Shown here piece by piece: positions 27,932 through 36,547 of a stretch of 64,000 nucleotides of DNA (positions within the stretch are counted from its first letter, which is position 1; each line of letters opens with the position of its first letter). The notes beneath the pieces were generated by a model. The model was not told the origin of the DNA, made no database searches, and saw only the letters and a program-made list of their open reading frames with translations. Origin of the DNA: CADCTQ01 sp963844325. GTDB lineage: Bacteria; Bacteroidota; Bacteroidia; Cytophagales; 172606-1. Both the position numbers and the translations under genes were made by a program. The stretch is from assembly GCA_963844325.1 (NCBI GenBank), contig CAWJNV010000002.1, positions 3,410,001 to 3,474,000 on the forward strand. The letters are read 5' to 3'.

Positions 27932-28492
27932 AGTTCCGGTACTCTTACAAGGGCCGAACTCATCAGCACCGGCATTAGTTTGGGTAGAGGCGATTATTTG
28001 GGAGCGGCTATTGGGGTAGGGTCCATGTTACCTATAGCTGGAAAAGCTTTCGAGGCGGTTAAGGTAGCTAGAAGGGCAGGAAACGTGGAAGGCTCTGCTG
28101 GAGGTTTGTTTAGAAAAACCGCCAATACAGGCGTATTCAAGGGCTTATCAGTACCGATGCAACAAGTGGAAGTTATGCGAATAGCTGAACAAGCCGGTGT
28201 TGGTCTTGATGGAGTAAAGGTAAAAATAAATAGGCAGAGTGGACTAATTGGCCGAGGGTTGTTCGGCCATGCAGCTCCAAAAGGTAATGTAATTACTTTA
28301 TATCCTGATGCATTTACGGATACCGAGACTTTGGTGAGAACCCTTGCTCACGAAAGAACCCATATATACCAATTTAGAATATTTGGATCGGGTATAACAA
28401 GGACTACAAATAATGTAGGATTATACGAAAGAGCAGCTGAGGAAGCGGAAGAAGCATTTGTACTTTATTGGAGAGCCAATGGCGGACGTTAA
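27932..28492 (+). CDS. Orphan Rhs cassette 4 (HExxH metallopeptidase-like tip)
   Basis: Homology to the pre-toxin segment of cassettes 3 and 5 starts near 27932 (VPVLLQG). One G is missing relative to cassette 3 in GGGGCC (here GGGCC), which shifts frame before AELIS. The open frame continues from 27980 (TTG) as GRGDYLGAAIGVGSMLPIAG. The tip contains LVRTLAHERTHIYQF, an HExxH zinc-protease motif, followed by an acidic helix (YERAAEEAEEAF) that could give the third ligand. This suggests a peptidase or DUF4157-like toxin. There is no start codon of its own; it overlaps the next gene by 14 bp. Confidence 0.72.
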   Translation, partial: SSGTLTRAELISTGISLGRGDYLGAAIGVGSMLPIAGKAFEAVKVARRAGNVEGSAGGLFRKTANTGVFKGLSVPMQQVEVMRIAEQAGVGLDGVKVKINRQSGLIGRGLFGHAAPKGNVITLYPDAFTDTETLVRTLAHERTHIYQFRIFGSGITRTTNNVGLYERAAEEAEEAFVLYWRANGGR

Positions 28493-28775
28493 AAAAATAA
28501 AAATCAAGTGGTTGCCGGTATTTATAAGAATTGCACAGGAATTACCACTCACCAGGAAAATTGTTTATGACAGAAGGGAATATAACTTCTGCTATGTTGC
28601 CAATCCTCATAACCGCATAGGCTTCTTGATGATATGGGAGTTGGAATCAAAAAGGGGCGTTAACTTTTCAAGAGTAAAAGTTCCCGAAGGGTTTCCATTT
28701 GTTGACATTAACAACGATGATGAGTATAAAGCACAAATCCCTCAAGATATTTTATTAGAGGAAATTGATGAGTAG
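28479..28775 (+). CDS. Candidate immunity protein for the HExxH tip
   Basis: A 98-residue protein from ATG 28479 (MADVKKIKIKWLPVFIRIAQ), overlapping the end of tip 4 by 14 bp; a longer start at 28458 is less likely. It is mixed alpha/beta and slightly acidic at the C-terminus (DDEYKAQIPQDILLEEIDE). The family is not recognised. Overlap with the toxin frame is the strongest toxin-immunity coupling in the array. Confidence 0.65.
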   Translation: MADVKKIKIKWLPVFIRIAQELPLTRKIVYDRREYNFCYVANPHNRIGFLMIWELESKRGVNFSRVKVPEGFPFVDINNDDEYKAQIPQDILLEEIDE

Positions 28776-28815
28776 GACAAGGTAGAACACCAACGACTTT
28801 TCGAATAGTCATTTC

Positions 28816-29782
28816 CCTTCGGCCGCAGTCGGCCCAGCCTGCCTCCCGGCCGGACGCCTCCCTCTGGGTGCGCTACTACGCCTCCGACAGTACGCTGGTC
28901 GGGCAGTACTCGGTAGGCGTGGACGAGCAGGCCGAGGAGAACTGGCAGGACTTGCAGTTGAATACGCAGGCCCCCGAAGAGGGCTACGCCGTGGTGGAGG
29001 TAGTGGCTCCCAGCGAGGGCGAGGTGTTCGTGGACGACTTGGCAGCCACGGTGGGGCCGACGCTGATCGTGCAGGAGAACCACTACTCGCCCTGGGGCCT
29101 CAACCTGGCGGGCATCGAGAAGCAGGGCACGCCCGATCACAAGTACCAGTACATCGGTGGGGAGAAGCAGGAGGAGTTTGGTTTGCAGTGGTACGACTTG
29201 TCGGCCCGCCAGTACGACCCGCAGTTGGGGCGCTTCTTTGCCATAGACCCGCTGGCTGACTTGTATAGTGACTACTCCCCCTACCACTACGGCTACAACA
29301 GCCCGCTGCGCTTCACAGACCCTTCGGGCATGGGTCCCGAGGACTGGTACAACGGCAAAGGAGGAGTGCAGTACGATCCCAACGTACACAGCCAGGCCGA
29401 CCTGGACCGCATGGGTATTCAAGGCACCTACTTAGGCAGGGAGGGGTACGGCATCAACGAGCAGACAGGGCAGACAGTGCACTACCTGCCTGGTGGAGGA
29501 ACTCAGGAATATACACCCATGCTCGGGGGAGCTACGGTAGTAGGGCAATCGGATAACAGCGGCTTGGTGGACGGGATACAGATGGCTCTGGACGGGGTAG
29601 GCATGACAGAGGTACCGGTACTCTTACAAGTAGCCGAACTCATCAGTGTCGGCATTAGCTCCGGCAAGGGCGGTTATTGTGATGTAATTCATGCTCCCAG
29701 TAGCCGGCAGAATAAAAGTTGTATTTGGCAAAGTAAAGCCTTTTTCCTTTTTGTGCGCAGGTTTGGCTCCAGGAAAGGGTAG
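28816..29782 (+). pseudogene. Orphan Rhs cassette 5, tip lost
   Basis: From 28816 the DNA again matches the Rhs gene (LRPQSAQPASRPDASLWVRY through the core) and uses linker type B. The pre-toxin segment breaks off after AELISVGISSGKGGY at about 29680, where the sequence changes to a short unrelated frame ending at 29782. There is no toxin domain and no immunity gene downstream. The breakpoint lies about 50 bp before the inverted-repeat unit at 29732-29845. It is probably a deletion remnant. Confidence 0.7.
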
Positions 29783-29845
29783 CGAGGAACGTACCGTGTA
29801 TTTCGTCCTTGCCAAGGGCCAAACCTGTGCATAAAAAGGCATTTA
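29732..29845. repeat. ~110-bp inverted-repeat unit
   Basis: Arms 29746-29767 and 29818-29839 match at 20 of 22 positions when one is reverse-complemented (core CAGGTTTGGC / GCCAAACCTG). Similarity extends outward to AGTAAA-GCCTTTTT / AAAAAGGC-ATTTACT, with a 7-bp extra CCTTTTT-like segment on the left. It lies at the broken end of Rhs cassette 5. It could be a MITE-like or hairpin element; no transposase is nearby. Confidence 0.55.
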
Positions 29846-29893
29846 CTAGGAATAGGTTCCAAACACACTGAAGCCAAAAAATAGTATTTAGGT

Positions 29894-29931
29894 AAGAATT
29901 TTCAAAACTGTTAAGAGTTTTGAAAATTCTT
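29894..29931. terminator. Bidirectional terminator between Rhs array and tra operon
   Basis: A perfect 16-bp inverted repeat with a 6-base loop: AAGAATTTTCAAAACT at 29894-29909 and its complement at 29916-29931. It lies where the rightward cargo and the leftward conjugation operon converge. The stem is AT-rich with T-runs on both strands. Confidence 0.65.
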
Positions 29932-29970
29932 AAACCATCATCAGTTGGATGTACTTGTAATGGGCGCCTA

Positions 29971-30510
29971 CTATTCCGCCTGCATACCCTCCCAAACGTC
30001 AAACTTGCCGTTTTTCAGTTCGATGGTCCTGTTCCTGGTTACGTCGTAGAAACTGGCCGAAAAAGTGCCGGTGTAACGTTTGCCTTCCACCTTGGTGATG
30101 GTATAAGTAGCCGGTCCCCAGCCGAAGAAGGGGGAGAAGCCCTGCGGCGTGCCGGTGATTTCAAGCCGGGCATCTTCCTGCTGAGAATTTGTCTTGCTGC
30201 CAACTGTATACGTTCCAGGCTTGTCCACCCCATACAAGTTTAGGTATAACCGGATGGCACCCGTATTAGACCTTGCCTGGATCAGGACGTGTCCATCGGT
30301 AGTGCCAGCAGCCGAATGGTTCTCCACTAAAAACCCATCCGCCTGCCAGGGCTTGCCGTCCAAATTCCCCGTTAAAGTCATGCTGGCAACGGCTGGTTTT
30401 GCATCTTCTTGCTTGCTACAGCCCCAGAAGGCCAAGAGACTCAGGACAGTAATCAGAAAAAGTCCATTCCGGACAATGACAAGTGAGGCGAATCGGTTAG
30501 CGATGTTCAT
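29971..30510 (-). CDS. Lipoprotein, DUF6252-like
   Basis: A 179-residue protein with an N-terminal hydrophobic signal ending in a lipobox (LLAFWGCSK; Cys about residue 31). The rest is a beta-rich domain (MTLTGNLDGKPWQADGF ... RYTGTFSASFYDVTRNRTIE) of the type seen in many Bacteroidota DUF6252 lipoproteins. It is the last gene of the minus-strand operon, 17 bp after the gene at 30528. Its role in transfer, such as surface exclusion or channel assembly, is unknown. Confidence 0.72.
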   Translation of the reverse strand: MNIANRFASLVIVRNGLFLITVLSLLAFWGCSKQEDAKPAVASMTLTGNLDGKPWQADGFLVENHSAAGTTDGHVLIQARSNTGAIRLYLNLYGVDKPGTYTVGSKTNSQQEDARLEITGTPQGFSPFFGWGPATYTITKVEGKRYTGTFSASFYDVTRNRTIELKNGKFDVWEGMQAE

Positions 30511-30527
30511 AGTGGTTGTATAATTGG

Positions 30528-31358
30528 TTAATTGATTCTGATTTGTTCCAAGGCCTTGCGATTCAAGTAAAATTGCCTTGACTGATCCACCTGTCCGACG
30601 ACAGCCGATTTTTGTGCGGCTTCCTTCAGCAGTTCATCGGCCTTTTGCTTCATTTGCAAAGATTTCACCAGGTAATCGTTGGCCATCTTCTGGACTTTGA
30701 TCCGCTCCCCAGTACTCATGCGGTGCTCTCCGTCGGCGTTTACCTGTGCCGACAGGTCTTCGGCCAGTTGGGTAAACTGTTCGGCCAGCCGCTTGTAAGT
30801 GAGGGAAGCGGCCATCTTGCGCTTCTGGGCCGCTACCCCGATGGCGTACGCTTTTGCTTTCTGCTCCTTGGCCGTTTTGAGGTATCCTTCCAGCGTGCCG
30901 CTCTCCTCGGGCAGGTAGGCACTCGTGCCGGCAAGCAGGTAAGCGTACAAGTCATCGGCGCTTTTGATGGAGGAAGGCTGCTCGAGTAACCCGCCGTATT
31001 CACCCAAAAACGGCAAATCGTGTCCATATTCTGCGAGGGTTCCCAGCCCGTAGACTTCGGCCAGTACCTTGGACAAATCACTGATGCGGAGCTTTTTAAA
31101 CTCGTCGGTGCTGTAGAGGTGCTGCTCAACTTTCTGTTTCAGTTCAAGGAGCGCCGTTATGCGTTCGGAAGTGGTCTTGTGCTCCCCGAACAGCTTCTGC
31201 AGGTTAATCTGCTGGCCGTGCTGCTTGGCGTAATCCTGCACCCATTTTACGAGTTCATTCACCAGTTGCTTGTTGGAGAGGGCGTCTACCACGGGTATCT
31301 GCGCCTGAGCCATCAGGGGCAGCAGGCACAAGGAGAATAGGGAGAGTAACTTTTTCAT
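30528..31358 (-). CDS. Secreted conjugation-operon protein, VirB5/TrbJ-like
   Basis: A 276-residue protein with a signal peptide (MKKLLSLFSLCLLPLMAQAQ) and an almost fully helical body. It is paralogous to the next upstream gene (31380-32543): both carry the DDLYAYLLAGTSAYL / DRMYEFMLGGASVYG motif and the STGERIKVQKMANDYLVKSL / STGERIEAQGIALDNLEQSV motif. Long periplasmic helical proteins of this sort in transfer operons are usually VirB5/TrbJ-like pilus-tip components. The call rests on architecture and operon position, not on a firm motif. Confidence 0.6.
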   Translation of the reverse strand: MKKLLSLFSLCLLPLMAQAQIPVVDALSNKQLVNELVKWVQDYAKQHGQQINLQKLFGEHKTTSERITALLELKQKVEQHLYSTDEFKKLRISDLSKVLAEVYGLGTLAEYGHDLPFLGEYGGLLEQPSSIKSADDLYAYLLAGTSAYLPEESGTLEGYLKTAKEQKAKAYAIGVAAQKRKMAASLTYKRLAEQFTQLAEDLSAQVNADGEHRMSTGERIKVQKMANDYLVKSLQMKQKADELLKEAAQKSAVVGQVDQSRQFYLNRKALEQIRIN

Positions 31359-31379
31359 AAGGGATACTTTGCAAATATT

Positions 31380-32543
31380 TCAGGGATTGAAGGGAATGGC
31401 AAGCAGGCTCTTTCGCAGCAAGGCGTTTTGATACGTCTGGTCAACCTTGTGCTGGTGTTCGCTCTTTTCGAGGGCCTGGGTGATCAGCCGGTCGGCCTCC
31501 AGTTGCAGTTCAACCGACTGCTCCAGGTTGTCGAGGGCAATGCCCTGCGCTTCGATGCGCTCCCCGGTGGAGAGGCGCAGACCCTCTTTCTCGAAAGCTA
31601 CGCCGTACTCTGGTACGGGCAGGTCGGCTTCTTCCCCCAGCAGCCTGAGTACGCTTTCGAATAAACCCATAAAGTCAAAGCCGCCTACGGCGTTTTCTAC
31701 CTCCTGCCCAATCTGCTCGGACTTATTCTCGCCTCCCCCAAACAGATTGTCGATGCCGTCCAGCCCCATCTTATTGCGGATATCGGCTGTCCATTCTTTG
31801 ATCTGGTCGGGCAAGCCAAACAGGTCCTCCAGCCCGGGGATTTCTCCTTCGAGGGGGAGGAGGTCGGAAAACAAATCGCCGGTCCCTGACATCGACCACC
31901 GGCCCTCGGTGTTTACCTGCTCCTGCAAATCCTCGGCCTGGTCCCTAAGGTCGCCGGCGAGTTGTCCGTAGGAGAGGGCCAGGTGAAGCGACCGTTTCGC
32001 CGCATCCACTTCCAAGCCGTATTGCTTGAGGGCCTGCTGCTGGAGGAGGTCGGCGTTAGCGGCATAGGTAGCCGGGGCCTGGCCGGAGATGTCGCCGTAC
32101 ACGGAAGCGCCTCCCAACATAAACTCGTACATGCGGTCTGCCGATTCGATGCCCGGGATGGCTTCCCGGAGCAGGGCGTACTCTTCCCCGTAGGGCATAT
32201 CCTCGGCGTAGAGGGCATTGGTGACCGAAACTACTTTTTCCACGATGCGCAGCACGTCGTGCAGCTTCAGGTGCTCTACCTGCCGCACCAAGCGCAGCTC
32301 TTTTTCCAGATCATCCTCGATGCCTTGCAGCCCGGTATGGCGGGCCCGGATTTGCCGGACTTCCCCGAGTACTTCCAAGAGCTTTTGGAGTTTGTCGCCC
32401 TGCACCTTGGCGTCCTTCTCCATGAGTACTTTATCGGTGATGAACTCCAAAATGAGTCGGGGAATGTCGGTGACGGGAATGCCCGCCCCAAATGAGGAGA
32501 AAGGCAGCACCAACATGCCTATGAATGCAAGTAGCTTTTTCAT
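31380..32543 (-). CDS. Secreted conjugation-operon protein, VirB5/TrbJ-like paralogue
   Basis: A 387-residue protein with a signal peptide (MKKLLAFIGMLVLPFSSFGA). It shares the helical scaffold and two motifs with the 276-residue protein downstream but carries a ~70-residue Gly/Asp-rich insertion (LFGLPDQIKEWTADI ... DNLFGGGENK) in the middle. Its start overlaps the traM stop by four bases (ATGA-type, 32540-32543), so it is translationally coupled to traM. It is probably a periplasmic part of the mating channel. Function is inferred. Confidence 0.62.
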   Translation of the reverse strand: MKKLLAFIGMLVLPFSSFGAGIPVTDIPRLILEFITDKVLMEKDAKVQGDKLQKLLEVLGEVRQIRARHTGLQGIEDDLEKELRLVRQVEHLKLHDVLRIVEKVVSVTNALYAEDMPYGEEYALLREAIPGIESADRMYEFMLGGASVYGDISGQAPATYAANADLLQQQALKQYGLEVDAAKRSLHLALSYGQLAGDLRDQAEDLQEQVNTEGRWSMSGTGDLFSDLLPLEGEIPGLEDLFGLPDQIKEWTADIRNKMGLDGIDNLFGGGENKSEQIGQEVENAVGGFDFMGLFESVLRLLGEEADLPVPEYGVAFEKEGLRLSTGERIEAQGIALDNLEQSVELQLEADRLITQALEKSEHQHKVDQTYQNALLRKSLLAIPFNP

Positions 32544-33694
32544 GGTTGATCGGGTTGTGGTTGGAGAAATACTTTGTAGCCATCCGAGAGGTAGATGAAT
32601 TGTTGTTTGCTGCGGGCAGAACCTCTGATTACCCCGCGGGCAATGTCGGAAGTAGCCCGGGCCAGGGCGCCGTAGGGAATGGTGTTGCTCAACTCGCCAG
32701 CGGCACTGGTTAGAGAGGAAACGGCGCCGCGGCGTACTTCGGCTTCCGTCACTGATCCGTCACTAAAGGAGATGCCGGCCATCAGGTCCGAGTCGTAGCA
32801 GCCAAAGGGCAGTACCAGGCTACTGCCGCCTACTTTCGCCCGGAAATTGGAAAAGGTAATGCGGCCATTGTTGAAGTGAGCAATGCCCGTGACCAGGGTA
32901 TTCCTGGGCAGTAGGGTGCCTTGCACCCACCCCTCCGCCTGCGTACGAAAGACGACCTTGCCCCCGGGTTTTACCTTGTGCTCCCCGTGTACTACGGCGG
33001 GTATCAATTGAGAGGCCAGGGAAGGCGACGTATACGCAACAGGCGCCGAAGCATAGCCCTTTGAAGCGGTATTGGGAAGCGCGTAAGTAGCAAGTGGCAA
33101 ACTGCCATACCCGGCAGCCCTCACCGTATTAAAAGGATCAACCGGGGCCGAAGCATACGCCCACTGCTGTTGCCTCTTTTCGGCCGCTTTGATTCGGGCC
33201 GCTTTTCGCTTCACAGTCGCTGCTGTGGCAATGCTTCTTCCCACAGGGCTGCTGGTCCGGGCGGAATCTTGGGCTTTCAGCAGCTGGAGCAGCTGGGCCA
33301 GCGAATCGGCGGAGTGGAACTTTTCGGGTTCCGCCTGTGCCTGCCTCTTCTTCACGTCGTAGAGGTTCTCCCAATCCATGACGATGTAATCCAACGCCTT
33401 TTCCTCCCGGGCCAGGCTGATGGAGTCCTGGTAGCGGTTCTTTTCCTCCTGCTCGTAGAGGCGGGTAAGTGGCGCCGGCTTGCCTTTGGTCGTATCGAGT
33501 CTTTCCTGGCGTACGGGAGGAGCGAGGCTCAGGGAGCGGTCCCGGGTGAGGGCGTTGAACTGGCGCACGAAGTACAGCACCGTCAGCACCAGCACCGCCG
33601 CTCCAAAACCATAGAGCAGATATTTGCGGCGGGCAGTCTTTTCGGCCGCCGCCGGCTGTCGGTCAGTTTTATTGAGGGCTCTTTTGAGAAACAT
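32540..33694 (-). CDS. traM: Conjugative transfer protein TraM (VirB10-like)
   Basis: A 384-residue protein with a cytoplasmic N-terminus, one membrane helix at ~27-45 (YLLYGFGAAVLVLTVLYF), a long charged and Pro/Ala-rich periplasmic linker, and a C-terminal beta domain (VHGEHKVKPGGKVVFRTQAE ... GSSLVLPFGCYDSDLMAG). The HGEHKVKPGGKV/NTLVTGIAHF pattern is typical of CTnDOT-type TraM, the VirB10-like bridge of the channel. It overlaps the end of traN by 26 bases. Confidence 0.87.
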   Translation of the reverse strand: MFLKRALNKTDRQPAAAEKTARRKYLLYGFGAAVLVLTVLYFVRQFNALTRDRSLSLAPPVRQERLDTTKGKPAPLTRLYEQEEKNRYQDSISLAREEKALDYIVMDWENLYDVKKRQAQAEPEKFHSADSLAQLLQLLKAQDSARTSSPVGRSIATAATVKRKAARIKAAEKRQQQWAYASAPVDPFNTVRAAGYGSLPLATYALPNTASKGYASAPVAYTSPSLASQLIPAVVHGEHKVKPGGKVVFRTQAEGWVQGTLLPRNTLVTGIAHFNNGRITFSNFRAKVGGSSLVLPFGCYDSDLMAGISFSDGSVTEAEVRRGAVSSLTSAAGELSNTIPYGALARATSDIARGVIRGSARSKQQFIYLSDGYKVFLQPQPDQP

Positions 33695-34652
33695 GGCTTT
33701 TGGGGGTCACGGTTGAATAGTTTGCGTGCGTCTCTTCCGGAGAAGACAGGTAGAGGGACCGGGCAATCTTGCGGGCCGGAATGCGGACCTTCAGGGAGCG
33801 GTTTCCGTTTGCTTCCCGGAGGGTTACTTCCAGAAAGTTGCGGTTCGTACCCGCGTACAGGGGCAAGGCGTACCCCAGCGTTTCTTTCCCCAGCGGCGCC
33901 ACCACGGGGACCGCTATCTGTGCCAGGGGTTCGACCACGTGCTCTGCCGGCTGGATTCTTCGCTGGGACTTCCGGGAGCGGCGCTCCTTGTAGGCAAAGC
34001 CCACATAGTCAATTTGATAGGGGAGGGAGGTGAAGTTCTCCACCCCGAGCAGCAGGTAAGTGGCCCGCTTGTCAATGGCAAGGTTGCCCACCCGCAACAC
34101 AAGCCCGTCCGTCCGGTGGACGGCCAGCCGCTTTCCCTTCAGTTTCCCCAACTCCCCGAGCTTACGGGTGTATTCTTCCTTCGATTCGGACTGGCTACCC
34201 GCTTTGTTTGCGTCTGACCGGAGGCTGTCGGGGCGGTAGTCCCAGAAGATCTTGCGGGGGTGCTCCCGGTAAGCAATGTAGTGCAGGTAGATCCTTTCCC
34301 CGGTTGTTCTCACCAGTAGGGAAGAAGGGGCGACGTCCGCTTTAAGCGGCTTGAGGTAGAGCATATTGCCGCTCTCAATTTTGCCGGTGTAGCTTTTGGA
34401 GCCCAGGTCCATGATGGCTACCGCTTCGGGAAAGATCATGTAAGTGGTCATCCGGTCCGACACGTAGACGGTATCGTAGGAGACCTGCTTTGCAGCAGGA
34501 ACAATCGTACTGGAAACGCCTTGTTGACGGCTCAGTTCACTGCCGGCGGCCCGGTGAGAAAAGGAATCTTCAACCAGAAAAGGAACCGGTTGGGCCATCA
34601 GGGCAGAGGCGCTAAGCAGGAGCCAGAAGGTAGAAAAGATTTTTGTGATCAT
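33669..34652 (-). CDS. traN: Conjugative transfer protein TraN (DUF4138, VirB9-like)
   Basis: A 327-residue protein with a signal peptide (MITKIFSTFWLLLSASALMA). The sequence TTYMIFPEAVAIMDLGSKSY and the later ATYLLLGVENFTSLPYQIDY / RRSRKSQRRIQPAEHV blocks are the marks of DUF4138/TraN, the outer-membrane-associated VirB9-like partner. In CTnDOT traM precedes traN; here the transcribed order is traK-traN-traM, a rearrangement worth noting. The 26-base overlap with traM indicates coupled translation. Confidence 0.88.
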   Translation of the reverse strand: MITKIFSTFWLLLSASALMAQPVPFLVEDSFSHRAAGSELSRQQGVSSTIVPAAKQVSYDTVYVSDRMTTYMIFPEAVAIMDLGSKSYTGKIESGNMLYLKPLKADVAPSSLLVRTTGERIYLHYIAYREHPRKIFWDYRPDSLRSDANKAGSQSESKEEYTRKLGELGKLKGKRLAVHRTDGLVLRVGNLAIDKRATYLLLGVENFTSLPYQIDYVGFAYKERRSRKSQRRIQPAEHVVEPLAQIAVPVVAPLGKETLGYALPLYAGTNRNFLEVTLREANGNRSLKVRIPARKIARSLYLSSPEETHANYSTVTPKSHVSQKSPQ

Positions 34653-34686
34653 CGGTTGGAAGTGGTTAATGTGAGGATAGTTAGGG

Positions 34687-35301
34687 TTAGCGTGAAGGTT
34701 TGAGACGGTAGGCTTTGTAATCGAAGTTGGTAATCAGTAGCCCGAAAGGATTGACATCCGAGCGGTGGGTGCGGATCATCTCGAAGTCGGCCGCAATGGG
34801 AATGGTTTTGGACTCGGTGTCGTACTTGTACATCTGCCGGCTGTATACCGAGCCCTTGTAGGGCTCGGTGCTCATGTCCACAACCACCGAATCCAGTTCT
34901 ATTTCCGTGCGGCTGTTGAAGCGGGTGTAGTGTTCCAGGATGCCGCCCTTCTTCATGCGGTTGTAGAGCCGGGCGCCTACTTTTTTGTCCACCAGCTTGA
35001 GGGCGGCGTTGATGCGGTCGGTGTAGTTGTCCGCATCGTGGGCGTGCATCAGCGTCATGAAGGTGCGGGCGTGGTTACGGGCTTCGTACACCGTAGGGCG
35101 GTAGCTACTCAGCAGCGTAGCCGCTGCCGTGCCCCCGTCGGATACCACGTAAACCCGTTCTTCGCCTTTCTTGGCGGAGAGGAAGTAGGCCGCCGCCCAG
35201 AGGAAGTTAGACAGGACCAGCAGGCCTACGGACGCAACGGCAATGCGCTGCGTAGTCTTAAAAGCTTTGTTAAAGTTGGGTGTTTGCAAAGTGGCATCCA
35301 T
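34687..35301 (-). CDS. traK: Conjugative transfer protein TraK (VirB8-like)
   Basis: A 204-residue protein with an N-terminal cytoplasmic segment, a membrane helix at ~20-42 (IAVASVGLLVLSNFLWAAAY) and a periplasmic NTF2-like domain. The YEARNHARTFMTLMHAHDAD and DRINAALKLVDKKVG blocks are diagnostic for the Bacteroidota TraK family, which plays the VirB8 scaffold role. It sits between traJ and traN. Confidence 0.9.
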   Translation of the reverse strand: MDATLQTPNFNKAFKTTQRIAVASVGLLVLSNFLWAAAYFLSAKKGEERVYVVSDGGTAAATLLSSYRPTVYEARNHARTFMTLMHAHDADNYTDRINAALKLVDKKVGARLYNRMKKGGILEHYTRFNSRTEIELDSVVVDMSTEPYKGSVYSRQMYKYDTESKTIPIAADFEMIRTHRSDVNPFGLLITNFDYKAYRLKPSR

Positions 35302-35353
35302 TGAAAAAAAGGTTATAAGGTGAAACAGGAGTAGCGCTTTGAGAAATAAGCCT

Positions 35354-36547
35354 TTAGGCTACGATCTCGTAAGGCGAGTAGGCGGGAGCCTCCAGCGGCA
35401 CGGGACGGGGTTGCGGCACGGAGGGCAACTGCCGGACGGGAATGACCGCGGCGTTTCCACCCGAGAGCGGGGGCAATGGTCCGCCTCCCGGAGGCAGCAG
35501 CGTGTGTGAGCCGCCGCCCAGCAAGTGCCGGCCTCCCGGTCCTAAAGCCCGGGGCGAAGCCGGGCCTTGCGGCAACGCGGGACCGCCCCCTCCACCATTT
35601 CCACCTCCACCGCTACCGTAAGCGACCGCGGTTGTTGCGTTGCTTCCGGAAAAACCTCCGCCTAAACCCGAAGCCATCTTCCCGGCCGCGCCCACGCCGG
35701 AGGCGGCTACCCGTGCACCGGTGGCTACCACGCCAGCCAGTTTACTGAAGAAGCCCGCCGTAGCTGCGTAGCCCACGAAGTAGCTTGTCAGGCTGGGCAC
35801 CAGAAAGTACATCAGCACGCAGACCAGGTTGATGAGGATGGAGTCTATGAAAGCTGTCTCGCCGTTGTTCATCGCCGCGTCGAAGACCGTGTCGTTATAG
35901 GCCACGATGATTGAGTCGAGTACTCGCAGGGTCACCGACCACATGTGCACCACGAACCAGCCCCGAAACCAGTGAGAAGCTACTTTCTCCATGCCCGGAA
36001 ACACCGACAGGGTCAGTGACAGCGGCCCTACTACGGTGAGAAAAGCCAGCAGCATCGCCCGGAGTTTTTCGTAGCCGATGCGGATCATCATCGTCAGGCC
36101 CTGCTCGATCATGCTCACCAGCCAGTACTGCAAACCAAACTGGAAGTTGAAGGCGCCCTGGGCAAAGTCCAGGAGCCGGTCCAGGGGAGAGGCGTTCGGG
36201 TCAGGTTCGGTGGGCTTGAGCGTGACTACCGAAGTGGCAAACGTGTTGAGCCGCTTCATCAGCCCGTCGGGGGCCGGCACCAGGTTCTTGAAGCCTTCAA
36301 TGGCACCCGTGATGAGGTCCATGAGTTCCACGTAGTTGAACAGCAGAAACCAGATCACCACCCCGCGCAGGAGGAAGCCCGGATCAAGCATCATTTCCCC
36401 GTTGGTGAACACGGCCCGGATCAGGGCCACGATAAAGCCCATCAGCAGGAAGGCCGGTACCAGGAACAGGCAGTTGGCCCGGATCTGGTTCATCAGCAGT
36501 TGCATCAGGCTCAGAAAGCCGGCGTCTATTTCTCCCCAGTTGTTCAT
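35354..36547 (-). CDS. traJ: Conjugative transfer protein TraJ (VirB6-like)
   Basis: A 397-residue polytopic membrane protein with about six hydrophobic segments between residues 25 and 275 (ANCLFLVPAFLLMGFIVALI, LLRGVVIWFLLFNYVELMDL, and SILINLVCVLMYFLVPSLTS among them). The last ~115 residues are Gly/Pro-rich and low in complexity. The order after traG and before traK and the topology fit TraJ, the VirB6-like channel component. Its start overlaps the traG stop by four bases. Confidence 0.87.
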   Translation of the reverse strand: MNNWGEIDAGFLSLMQLLMNQIRANCLFLVPAFLLMGFIVALIRAVFTNGEMMLDPGFLLRGVVIWFLLFNYVELMDLITGAIEGFKNLVPAPDGLMKRLNTFATSVVTLKPTEPDPNASPLDRLLDFAQGAFNFQFGLQYWLVSMIEQGLTMMIRIGYEKLRAMLLAFLTVVGPLSLTLSVFPGMEKVASHWFRGWFVVHMWSVTLRVLDSIIVAYNDTVFDAAMNNGETAFIDSILINLVCVLMYFLVPSLTSYFVGYAATAGFFSKLAGVVATGARVAASGVGAAGKMASGLGGGFSGSNATTAVAYGSGGGGNGGGGGPALPQGPASPRALGPGGRHLLGGGSHTLLPPGGGPLPPLSGGNAAVIPVRQLPSVPQPRPVPLEAPAYSPYEIVA

